6,563 nucleotides of DNA from Actinomycetota bacterium (GCA_009699615.1 WLNV01000087.1:1-6563), one strand, 5' to 3'. Shown: positions 1 through 5,790, counted from the stretch's first letter. The notes: a model not told the origin generated them from the sequence alone. A program made the numbers and translations.

Positions 1-74
1 ATGAACGCGTGGGCGTTCGCCGGCACCAGCATTAGCAAACTGAGGGTGAGAATCAGGAGTGGCAAGCGGCGCAT
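1..74 (-). CDS. Secreted protein, N-terminal fragment (signal peptide only; runs off the left edge)
   Basis: Read on the minus strand from an ATG at 74-72, the frame is open to the window edge and gives 24 residues that form a textbook Sec signal peptide. It has a basic n-region (MRR), a hydrophobic core (LPLLILTLSLLMLVPA) and a c-region ending N-A-H-A before Phe, so cleavage after residue 23 is likely. The next codon is ATN (Ile or Met). The mature protein lies outside the window, so no function can be given. The start is supported by a TAGGTT hexamer 6 nt upstream and by the near-identity of this start region to that of the CinY-like gene at 3185. A mature protein beginning with Phe after an Ala-x-Ala site also recalls that gene (SEA before FGTIN), but this alone does not show that they are paralogues. 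It is divergent from the DUF2252 gene, with 107 bp between the two starts. Confidence 0.72.
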   Translation of the reverse strand, partial: MRRLPLLILTLSLLMLVPANAHAF

Positions 75-80
75 CGGCTC

Positions 81-86
81 AACCTA
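81..86 (-). promoter_or_regulatory. Putative -10 element TAGGTT of the secreted-protein gene starting at 74
   Basis: On the minus strand the sequence reads TAGGTTGAGCCGATG. The hexamer fits the actinobacterial TANNNT -10 consensus and ends 6 nt before the ATG, which would put the transcription start on or next to the A of the start codon (leaderless mRNA). There is no AGGAGG-like site at the usual spacing. No convincing -35 is visible: GTGACG occurs upstream but with a 20-nt spacer, which is too long. Confidence 0.5.
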
Positions 87-167
87 CTGAATGCTGTCGG
101 CCAGCGCGTCACCATCGACGCTGCGGTCTGGCGCTCGGCCAACAGCGAACCAAAAGCACCGGCGGCG

Positions 168-173
168 TAGAAT
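168..173 (+). promoter_or_regulatory. Putative -10 element TAGAAT of the DUF2252 gene
   Basis: TAGAAT (five of six positions match TATAAT) ends 8 nt before the ATG at 182, predicting a leader of 0 to 2 nt. The interval CTCCAACT holds no Shine-Dalgarno sequence, which supports leaderless initiation. No TTGACA-like -35 lies at 16 to 18 nt. With the opposing TAGGTT at 81-86, this makes the 107-bp gap a compact divergent promoter region. Confidence 0.5.
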
Positions 174-181
174 CTCCAACT

Positions 182-1585
182 ATGAAACTTAGGAACAGGC
201 GCAAGCAAGAAGAGGCTGGCGCGCTGGCGCCAACCCCCGCAGAGCACGGCAAGTCGCTGCGCAAGCAGACGCCGCGCGCAGCTCACAGCCAGTGGGAGCC
301 GGATCCTCAGCGCCCCGACCCGCTCGCGATCCTCGAAGCCCAGGGAGCTGAGCGTGTTCAGCGGCTCGTGCCGATCCGTTACGGGCGGATGCTCGCCTCG
401 GCCGGCGCGTTCTACCGCGGCGGCGCAGGGATCATGGCCTGGGACCTCTCGCGCACACCCAGCAGCGGCCTGCGCGTGCAGTGCTGCGGCGACGCTCACC
501 TGCTCAACTTCGGCCTTTACGCCTCGCTCGACCGGCGGATGGTTTTCGACCTCAACGACTTTGATGAGACGCTGCCCGCTCCGTTCGAATGGGACCTCAA
601 GCGGCTCGTTGCGAGCGTCTCGGTTGCCGCTCGCGACAACGGCTGCGACGCGAAGGAATCTCACGCCGCCGCGCTAGCCGCAGCCGAGCGCTACCGCTCG
701 CGGATGGCCGAGCTGGCGGCGATGCCGTTCCTTGACGTTTGGTACTCCCGCACCGACGCCGAAAGCATCGTTGAAGAGATCGCTCGCTCATCTTCGAAGA
801 AGGGCGTCAAGGAAGTTCAGAAGATGATCAACAAAGCCGGGCGCAAGACGAACCTCGGCGCGCTCGCCCGCTACGCCGAGCGCACCCCGGACGGGTGGGT
901 AATCAAGGAAGAGCCGCCGGTGATCACCGCCGTCGTCTCCGGCCAGCGCCGGGACGTTGAAACGCTCGTCGCCGCTGCCTTTGAGAACTACCTCGGTTCG
1001 CTTGGGCCGGCCGAGCGCGTTGTGATTGAGCGCTACCACCGCGTCGATTTTGCCCGCAAGATCGTCGGCGTAGGTTCGGTCGGCACGCAGGCCTTCATGC
1101 TGCTGATGATGGGCGCCCACGACGAGGATCCGCTCTTCATTCAGTTCAAAGAAGCAAGCCAGTCGGTGCTCGCGCCTTACGCCGGCGCCAGTATCTTCAA
1201 GCACCAAGGGGAGAGGGTGGTGCGCGGCCAGCAGATCATGCAGTCGGCCAGCGATCCGTTCCTTGGCTGGACGACCGACGTGATGGGGCAAGGCAAGCAC
1301 TACTACCTGCGCCAATTGCGCGACATGAAAGGCTCGGTGCCGGTTGAGGCGCTGGATCCCTACCTCTTAAGCCGCTACGCCGAGCTTTGCGGCGGCACGC
1401 TCGCTCACTCCCACGCGCGCTCCGGCGACGCCGCCGCAATCAGCGCCTACATCGGCAGCGGCGACGTATTCCCGCAGGCAATCGCCGAGTTCGCCGAGCT
1501 CTACGCGGAACAGAACCAGCTTGATTACGAATCGCTGCAGCAGGCCGTCGCCGACGGCCGCATTGAAGCTTCGCTTGGCGTTTAA
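182..1585 (+). CDS. DUF2252 family protein (protein-kinase/aminoglycoside-phosphotransferase-like fold), 467 aa
   Basis: This is a complete member of the uncharacterised DUF2252 family (Pfam PF10009), recognised from near-consensus blocks along its length. These are LVPIRYGRM (62-70) with AFYRG (76-80), CGDAHLLNFG (102-111), FDLNDFDE (122-129) with PFEWDLKRL (134-142), FKEASQSVL (322-330), HQGERVVRGQQ (341-351), RQLRDMKGS (377-385) and AHSHARSGD (408-416). GDxHxxN followed by DxNDFD resembles the catalytic-loop and metal-binding motifs of APH/HipA-like kinases, to whose clan the family is assigned; the substrate is unknown. There is no signal peptide, so it should be cytoplasmic. The frame is open back to an ATG at 59, but that extension has no family similarity and overlaps the divergent gene. 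The ATG at 182 gives the expected N-terminus and sits 8 nt after a TAGAAT hexamer. It is monocistronic and converges on the CinY-like gene, 25 bp away. The family call is sure; the biochemical role is not. Confidence 0.95.
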   Translation: MKLRNRRKQEEAGALAPTPAEHGKSLRKQTPRAAHSQWEPDPQRPDPLAILEAQGAERVQRLVPIRYGRMLASAGAFYRGGAGIMAWDLSRTPSSGLRVQCCGDAHLLNFGLYASLDRRMVFDLNDFDETLPAPFEWDLKRLVASVSVAARDNGCDAKESHAAALAAAERYRSRMAELAAMPFLDVWYSRTDAESIVEEIARSSSKKGVKEVQKMINKAGRKTNLGALARYAERTPDGWVIKEEPPVITAVVSGQRRDVETLVAAAFENYLGSLGPAERVVIERYHRVDFARKIVGVGSVGTQAFMLLMMGAHDEDPLFIQFKEASQSVLAPYAGASIFKHQGERVVRGQQIMQSASDPFLGWTTDVMGQGKHYYLRQLRDMKGSVPVEALDPYLLSRYAELCGGTLAHSHARSGDAAAISAYIGSGDVFPQAIAEFAELYAEQNQLDYESLQQAVADGRIEASLGV

Positions 1586-1613
1586 GCGGCGCTCTCAGCT
1601 CAGCGACGGCTTA
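1583..1613. terminator. Imperfect hairpin spanning both convergent stop codons; candidate bidirectional terminator
   Basis: TAAGC (1583-1587) pairs with GCTTA (1609-1613), so the TAA of the DUF2252 gene pairs directly with the complement of the TAA of the minus-strand gene. After a bulged G at 1608 the stem continues with 1588:1607, a G/A mismatch (1589/1606) and CGCT/AGCG (1590-1593 with 1602-1605). The loop is the 8 nt CTCAGCTC. It has no T-tract on either side, so intrinsic termination is only plausible, but its symmetry about a 25-bp convergent gap fits a shared terminator. Confidence 0.4.
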
Positions 1614-3185
1614 GGTGTCGCAGTTGCCGCCCATGCAGTCCGGCTCGAAGGTGATCAGCACCTTCATGTCGCGCCCGCAGCGAATTGGGGTGGTTGGCCC
1701 CGTTTCGTCGCAGATCAGCGTGCTCAGGTGGCGCATCTGGCTTGCCTTAGCGGTGCTGCTCAGGCGGTAGGTAGTGAGCATCTTTCGAGCTGACGCGCAG
1801 CTTGTGCCCCAGACCTTCACGTCGGTGACTGTGACGCCAGGCAACTTGACGGTGCCGCAGCGACGCTCAGTCTTGCCCTTCTTAACTCGGTCAGAGGTAA
1901 CAGCAGGATCCTTGACGTTGTAGTCCGGGCGCGGAATTCGCAGGCCGACTTCAGGATGCGTGTCGCGCGATCTTCCCCGGACAGTTTCTTCTGTCCAAGC
2001 TTTCGCAGTTGACCGGCCCGTGCTGCCCGTTTTGACTTCACTGCGCTTGGCGATAGACGCTGCAGTTACGCCAGGCTGACAGACCTTGTTTGATTCGTCT
2101 TGGCTGAGCGCGCAGATGATCATGTTTCCGCGCAGCGTGCCTTCGCGCTCGATGATCCGTGCCTGAAGATTCTCCCATTGCCGCCGCACGTCAAGGATGG
2201 CGACGCGAACGGCGTTCTGCTCGTTGTTCGATTGCCCGCCGCGCGGGGTCATGTAGTCGGCAGGCATGTTTGTTTTGGGCGTGACATAGCCGCTGCGAGG
2301 GCTAATTATTGCCCGGTCCTTATTGATTGTTCCGTGGGTCGTGCGCCCTGCCTTTTCGCAGTCCCCGTCGGGATAACACCCGGTGGCGAGGTTGTTTTCG
2401 AAGTTCGTGCGGGGAATCTTGGCGAGGAACGGACTGGGGCCAGTCATCTCCAGGCCGGGCGGATTTTGGATTGAGAACGGTGATGATGATGTGTCGGTGT
2501 AGTTGCTGTGCGAATAGAAATCTTCAACCGCATGCAGCGCATAGCCAAACTGCTGCAGCATCAAACACTTGATCCGGCCGTAGTCGCCATTGAAGGTGCA
2601 GCCGCGGGCCTCATTGCCGTAGCTCGGTTCGGAAATATCGATCCGGTTCGAGGTGTTGAGCATCTTGTGCGCGACCTCGACGACGCCTTCGCAGCGGAAC
2701 GTCATCTTGCCCGTGCTTTGGAGGCGTCTGCAATTCGGCCTGATCTTGCTGTCGTCGCCTAACCCATTGCCAATCATCGCGTTGAGGAATGTTTGGCACT
2801 GGTTGAGCTCGTGGTTGGCCTGGGTGCGCGAGTGCGGGTAGCCCGGCTGATCAACAAAGTCGCCTTCGTCGCAGTGCCACCAAGAAGGGCCACCACCACC
2901 GTGCATCGGCATATTGTCGGGAGCGCCAACCGCACCCCACGAGCCGCCCATCCCGGCGAGGTTGCTGATGCTCTTCGGGCCGAAGCAGGAGCGGGGGCTG
3001 CTCTGAGCTTCACACGAGAGCGCAGCGCGAGTGATGTTCTCGTGCTCCGCGTAGAAACGTACGCCCGGCAACGAACCGTTGATCGTCCCGAACGCCTCTG
3101 ATTTCGGCGCGGATGCAAGCGACGCGAAAGCGATCAGAAGGAGCAAACATGGAAGTAGCGTGATCCGACTGACGGCTGAATTCAT
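1611..3185 (-). CDS. CinY-like secreted protein, predicted phospholipase C/P1-nuclease fold, with extra C-terminal disulfide domain, 524 aa
   Basis: A signal peptide (residues 1-31, hydrophobic core 8-26, cleavage likely after S-E-A) leads into FGTINGS. RFYAEHENITRAALSC (43-58) and GYALHAVEDFYSHSNYTD (214-231) are the hallmark blocks. The second block is the HxxxDxxxHxN pattern of secreted phospholipase C/HET-C/CinY-type proteins, with H218, E221, D222 and H226 as probable metal ligands together with H48 and others. CinY is known from the cinnamycin lanthipeptide cluster, but homologues are widespread and their role is unsettled. Residues 370-440 are a charged, low-complexity linker. Residues 443-524 form a second domain with SCASAR (462-467) and C443, C463, C492, C503, C517 and C522. 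It resembles small extracellular domains of the pattern sCatAR...fxC...rC common in secreted actinobacterial proteins. Many paired cysteines suit an oxidising location. The ATG at 3185 follows a TAGCTT hexamer by 6 nt. It lies 22 bp downstream of 3208-3945. Secretion is sure, the fold likely, enzymatic activity unproven. Confidence 0.87.
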   Translation of the reverse strand: MNSAVSRITLLPCLLLLIAFASLASAPKSEAFGTINGSLPGVRFYAEHENITRAALSCEAQSSPRSCFGPKSISNLAGMGGSWGAVGAPDNMPMHGGGGPSWWHCDEGDFVDQPGYPHSRTQANHELNQCQTFLNAMIGNGLGDDSKIRPNCRRLQSTGKMTFRCEGVVEVAHKMLNTSNRIDISEPSYGNEARGCTFNGDYGRIKCLMLQQFGYALHAVEDFYSHSNYTDTSSSPFSIQNPPGLEMTGPSPFLAKIPRTNFENNLATGCYPDGDCEKAGRTTHGTINKDRAIISPRSGYVTPKTNMPADYMTPRGGQSNNEQNAVRVAILDVRRQWENLQARIIEREGTLRGNMIICALSQDESNKVCQPGVTAASIAKRSEVKTGSTGRSTAKAWTEETVRGRSRDTHPEVGLRIPRPDYNVKDPAVTSDRVKKGKTERRCGTVKLPGVTVTDVKVWGTSCASARKMLTTYRLSSTAKASQMRHLSTLICDETGPTTPIRCGRDMKVLITFEPDCMGGNCDT

Positions 3186-3191
3186 CGGCTT

Positions 3192-3197
3192 AAGCTA
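3192..3197 (-). promoter_or_regulatory. Putative extended -10 element TGATAGCTT of the CinY-like gene
   Basis: On the minus strand the sequence reads TGATAGCTTAAGCCGATG. TAGCTT fits TANNNT, is preceded by TGA (a TGN extended -10), and ends 6 nt before the start codon, predicting a leaderless transcript. It lies wholly within the 22-bp gap to the upstream gene, so the CinY-like gene probably has its own promoter despite looking operonic. Its upstream half would overlap the 3' end of the preceding coding sequence. Confidence 0.5.
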
Positions 3198-3207
3198 TCA
3201 GCGCCGC

Positions 3208-3945
3208 TTAGTGCACGCGCCGGGCGATCTTCAGCGCCGCGGCGGCGGTGAAGTTGCGCCATAAGTTGGTGAGCTGCGAGTCGGCAAGTGAGATCGTGCT
3301 GTAGTTGGCGAACTGGGCGCGGACGATCGTCTTGCAGACCATCCGGTAGGCGGTGAAGCCGTCAACCCAGATGCTGAGGCCGCCGGGGCCGCTCTCGCCT
3401 GCTGCGAGCGCGACCTTCTGCTCGATTGTGTAGCCAGGGATGCCGTTCGAAACCTTCGACGTCTTCAGCTGCTGAGTTGCCTCGACGTCAACGTTGACTC
3501 CCTGGAAGGGGAGCGATGTTCCGGCCTTCGGTGCGCAGCGCTTCTTTGCTTCCAGCAGCGCCTTCCATGCGGCCTTCGCCTTCGCTGTGGTTCCGTAGGA
3601 GTAGATGTCGCTGCTGACCGAGCGCGTCGCGCTGATGTCGCTGCCGCTGCCCTGCTGGTAGAGCGAGATCGCCGAATTGGCGCGCTGCGCGGGGGCGACG
3701 CCGAAGACCTTGTGGCCGTCCTTGTCAACGCACATCTCGAACCGATTCGTGTTCGGCTGAACTGAGTAGGAGAGCTCGCGCGTCTTCGGCTTATTGATGA
3801 AGTAAGAGGAAGGCACATCGCTCACCTGCAGCGAGTCCTTTAGAAGCTGCGACTTCGAGTAGGGCAGCGCGCTGGCGGACGGCGCAGCGATCGCGCTCAG
3901 CGCGGCTACGACCAGCACAGCAGTGGTCGAACTCTTCAGCTTCAT
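3208..3945 (-). CDS. Secreted protein of unknown function, 245 aa
   Basis: A clear signal peptide (KLKSS n-region, core TTAVLVVAALSAIAA, cleavage likely after S-A-S-A at residue 26) precedes a mature domain of about 220 residues. The mature part starts with a helix-like SQLLKDSLQVSDVPSSYF (32-49). It has three cysteines, C72, C137 and C204, which with the WKALLEAKKRC segment (127-137) and IWVDGF...YRMVCKTIVRAQFANYS (192-216) suggest one disulfide in an alpha/beta extracellular domain. The L..sdvP opening and the later C/W spacing recall the secreted 'sensor domain' (PknH-ectodomain-like) proteins of Actinobacteria, but I cannot confirm this. There is no lipobox, so it should be released or wall-retained. 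A TTG at 3957 extends the frame by four residues, but it overlaps the putative -10 element and weakens the signal peptide, so ATG 3945 is preferred. The stop is 22 bp before the CinY-like start, so read-through into that gene is possible. Confidence 0.85.
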   Translation of the reverse strand: MKLKSSTTAVLVVAALSAIAAPSASALPYSKSQLLKDSLQVSDVPSSYFINKPKTRELSYSVQPNTNRFEMCVDKDGHKVFGVAPAQRANSAISLYQQGSGSDISATRSVSSDIYSYGTTAKAKAAWKALLEAKKRCAPKAGTSLPFQGVNVDVEATQQLKTSKVSNGIPGYTIEQKVALAAGESGPGGLSIWVDGFTAYRMVCKTIVRAQFANYSTISLADSQLTNLWRNFTAAAALKIARRVH

Positions 3946-3955
3946 TATGTGCGGC

Positions 3956-3961
3956 AAACTA
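3956..3961 (-). promoter_or_regulatory. Putative extended -10 element TGGTAGTTT of the gene starting at 3945
   Basis: On the minus strand TGGTAGTTT (TGN extension plus TANNNT hexamer) ends 10 nt before ATG 3945, predicting a leader of about 3 to 4 nt. It overlaps the alternative TTG start at 3957 and so argues against it. The position where a -35 would lie is occupied by the GC-rich perfect palindrome at 3970-3988. Confidence 0.45.
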
Positions 3962-3969
3962 CCAGACCG

Positions 3970-3988
3970 GCGGCCCGCTGCGGGCCGC
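3970..3988. terminator. Perfect 8-bp GC-rich inverted repeat, 3-nt loop; terminator or operator
   Basis: GCGGCCCG (3970-3977) and CGGGCCGC (3981-3988) are exact inverted copies around CTG. On the plus strand it is followed by TTT; on the minus strand it lies after the end of the gene 4063-5775 and just before the TAGTTT -10 of the next gene, over its -35 region. It could end transcription from upstream or be a protein-binding palindrome controlling the 3945 gene. GGGCCGC recurs directly at 3992-3998. Confidence 0.45.
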
Positions 3989-4016
3989 TTTGGGCCGCCT
4001 AGAGCCGTCAGCTTCT

Positions 4017-4047
4017 GCAGCGCCGCTGCGGCTGGCGCAGCGCCAGC
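4017..4047. terminator. Two abutting hairpins after the stop of the 570-aa secreted protein gene
   Basis: GCAGCG-C-CGCTGC (4017-4029) and GCTGGCG-CAG-CGCCAGC (4031-4047, perfect 7-bp stem, 3-nt loop) lie 16 to 46 nt beyond the minus-strand stop at 4063. GCAGCGCC occurs at both 4017-4024 and 4037-4044, so alternative pairing is possible. Neither is followed by a T-tract, as is common for terminator candidates in GC-rich Actinobacteria. Termination is inferred from position and stem strength. Confidence 0.45.
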
Positions 4048-4062
4048 TCAGTGGCGGTTTGC

Positions 4063-5775
4063 TCAGAGCGCCAAGGCGATCGCCATCACTGCGCGGTCGG
4101 CGCCGCCTGAGCGATTCTCGCCCGATGCGGTGAAGGCCACGTTGACCTTCGCGCCGGTCAGCGAGGTGCCGGCCGGCAGGTAGCCAGCGCTGATTGCGCC
4201 GCTTAGGCAGGAGCGCAGATTGGTTGTGTATGTGCGCGTGTTGGCCGGGTTCGGCGCGGCGTCGGCGGTCGGGTCGGCGGGGCCGTAAAAGTCGCCCTCC
4301 GGGCTTACCGGTTGGCCGGCAGCGTTGCAGCTGAACTCCTGCGAGACGCGAACCTCTGTGCCGCTGGAAGTGCGAAGGGCGCCGATCGAGATCGTGTAAT
4401 GGAGGTTGCCCATGTCGATCAGCGCAGCTTCGCCGGTTCCGGCGATGCCACGGCGCTGCGGCCGCCAGTAATCAAACGCAATGTCACCTTCGGCGCTGAC
4501 GCCGATCGCCGAGCCGTCGTTTGAACCAGGGCTTGCCGGGTTTCCGTTGAGGATCGTGGTTGCCACACCACCGGAGGTGACGGCCTTGATCGCTGGCACC
4601 GTGACCGGGTAGCTGGGCAGCGCCACCGGCGTGGTGACGTCGCCGCCAGCGCCGCGGAAGACCACATTGAAGAGGTCACCGGGGGCCATTTGAGCTGTCG
4701 TTGCGCGCGGCTGCAGGCCTGCTGCCCAGGCGTTCTGGCCGTTGTTGGTGATCCTCTCGAGCCCGTTGCCGGAACGATTTCCGTCCGCCCGCCAGTTGCG
4801 CCACAGCGTGCCGCGGGGAAGGTCCGGCGAGGACTCGCTCAGCCCGCTCAGAACAGCAGTGCCGGTAACCGAGTTGCAGTAACTGAGAGCGCCGCAGTCG
4901 ACGTAAGCTCCCGTCGTCGCTGGAAGATCGCCGCCGCCAAAGTAGAAGATGAAGTTGAAGATGTTCTCACCGGAAACGTTGGCGTCGATCTGGGCCTGCG
5001 TCACGCCGGTAGCGTTGACGTTCGTTCCAACGTCGCTGGGCCGAAGGTTCAAAGTTGCGAACAGGCCGGCGCTGATTGGGCGCTGAGTCGAGTCTTGGTT
5101 GTCGAGGATTCCGTTTCCGTTGTCGTCAACATCGATGTTGCTGGTCAGCCCGTCGCGATCGGGGTCGGTACCGGATGGAAGGCTGCCGCCGTTGCCGCCG
5201 TTGCCGCCGTTGCCGCCGTTGCCGCCGCCATCGCCGTTGCCACCACCGCCGCCCTCCTGCGCAGCCGAGGCCTTCTTGCTGCTTTTCTGCAGGCCGAGGC
5301 GGCCGCTGCCTGTTGGCGCGCCCTTGACGGCCGCCGCGTACGAGGAGGTCAGCAGCGACTTGGTCGCCAGTGGCTTGCTCAGCGCCGCGTAACCCTTCTT
5401 GACAGTCGCAGTTCCGAGCTTCAGCGAGCTCTTCGCACCAGCGCCCTTGCCGAGCGTGAGGTAAGCCTTCTTGCCGCCTGAGGCGCTTGCCAACACAACC
5501 GGCCCAAGGAATCTGCCCGACTTGCTGACGAGCTGTAGTGTTGTGCCACTAATCGTTGCCTTTGGGACGTTCAGCGAAACCGTCTTCGAGCCGAGCTTGG
5601 TCCGGACCGCTTTACCCGTGCTGGAGATTGCCAGTAGCGAGCCGCCGCTGGCGGCAGCGCCGCTGATCTTGATTTCAACCCTCACCGACGCGGCGGCAAA
5701 GGCGTTGCCTGCGCTGAGCGCGAAGAGCGCCAGCAGCGAGGTTAAGTAGACGGGGATAGCAATTCGACGATCCAT
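4063..5775 (-). CDS. Secreted modular protein with (NGG)n linker and thrombospondin-3-like calcium loops, 570 aa
   Basis: A signal peptide (MDRRIAIPVYLTSLLALFALSAGNAFA, cleavage likely after residue 27) is followed by a Ser/Ala/Lys-rich, beta-strand-like domain (about 29-140). Next comes a flexible Gly/Asn linker (about 170-200) containing four exact NGG units (186-197). Then DPDRDGLTSNID (204-215) and DVDDNGNGILDNQD (215-228) are two Asp-rich DxDxDG/N loops of the thrombospondin type 3/dockerin kind, which bind calcium. The C-terminal half (about 235-570) is probably beta-rich. It has Cys in VDCGALSYC, FSCNAAG and RSCLSG, suggesting two disulfides, and aromatic/Asn-rich stretches such as FNFIFYFGGGD. 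I recognise the layout from hypothetical thrombospondin-3-repeat proteins of Solirubrobacterales but know of no function; adhesion or cell-envelope attachment is only inference. No anchor (LPXTG or C-terminal helix) is visible. The ATG at 5775 is 9 nt after a TAGGCT hexamer and lacks a Shine-Dalgarno sequence. Confidence 0.88.
   Translation of the reverse strand: MDRRIAIPVYLTSLLALFALSAGNAFAAASVRVEIKISGAAASGGSLLAISSTGKAVRTKLGSKTVSLNVPKATISGTTLQLVSKSGRFLGPVVLASASGGKKAYLTLGKGAGAKSSLKLGTATVKKGYAALSKPLATKSLLTSSYAAAVKGAPTGSGRLGLQKSSKKASAAQEGGGGGNGDGGGNGGNGGNGGNGGSLPSGTDPDRDGLTSNIDVDDNGNGILDNQDSTQRPISAGLFATLNLRPSDVGTNVNATGVTQAQIDANVSGENIFNFIFYFGGGDLPATTGAYVDCGALSYCNSVTGTAVLSGLSESSPDLPRGTLWRNWRADGNRSGNGLERITNNGQNAWAAGLQPRATTAQMAPGDLFNVVFRGAGGDVTTPVALPSYPVTVPAIKAVTSGGVATTILNGNPASPGSNDGSAIGVSAEGDIAFDYWRPQRRGIAGTGEAALIDMGNLHYTISIGALRTSSGTEVRVSQEFSCNAAGQPVSPEGDFYGPADPTADAAPNPANTRTYTTNLRSCLSGAISAGYLPAGTSLTGAKVNVAFTASGENRSGGADRAVMAIALAL
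5185..5220. repeat. In-frame 9-bp tandem repeat, four exact copies of GCCGCCGTT, then degenerate units
   Basis: Four perfect head-to-tail 9-mers (5185-5193, 5194-5202, 5203-5211, 5212-5220) are followed by related GCC-rich units to about 5253. On the coding (minus) strand each unit is AAC-GGC-GGC, Asn-Gly-Gly. Copy-number change would keep the frame and only lengthen or shorten the linker between the N-terminal domain and the calcium loops. Confidence 0.9.
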
Positions 5776-5784
5776 TATTTTTGG

Positions 5785-5790
5785 AGCCTA
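5785..5790 (-). promoter_or_regulatory. Putative -10 element TAGGCT of the 570-aa secreted protein gene
   Basis: TAGGCT on the minus strand ends 9 nt before ATG 5775 (interval CCAAAAATA), predicting a leader of about 2 to 3 nt. No Shine-Dalgarno sequence fits in the interval. No -35 match is seen at the standard spacing. Confidence 0.45.

Noticed and set aside
59..181. N-terminal extension of the DUF2252 frame to the ATG at 59
   Set aside because: The extra 41 residues are Arg/Cys/Gly-rich with no family similarity. They overlap the divergent gene and would start upstream of the putative promoter at 168-173.
53..664. 203-codon open frame on the minus strand
   Set aside because: It is antisense to the conserved DUF2252 gene, has no recognisable domain, and uses a different frame from the signal-peptide start at 74. 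It is a by-product of GC-rich codon use.
788..1315. 175-codon minus-strand frame inside the DUF2252 gene
   Set aside because: A shadow of the conserved plus-strand coding sequence with no domain of its own.
1611..3185. Evidence of a lanthipeptide biosynthetic cluster because of the CinY-like protein
   Set aside because: No precursor peptide, LanM/LanB/LanC-type enzyme or transporter is visible in the window; CinY homologues occur outside such clusters.
3946..3957. TTG start at 3957 for the 245-aa secreted protein
   Set aside because: It overlaps the predicted -10 element TAGTTT, and the ATG at 3945 gives a better signal-peptide n-region.
5185..5253. CRISPR-like or other direct-repeat array
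   Set aside because: The repeats are 9 bp, contiguous without spacers, and encode an in-frame Gly/Asn linker.
4690..5481. 263-codon plus-strand frame opposite the 570-aa secreted protein
   Set aside because: Low-complexity Ala/Val/Arg composition that mirrors the real gene's linker and Ala-rich segments; the minus frame has a signal peptide and calcium loops.
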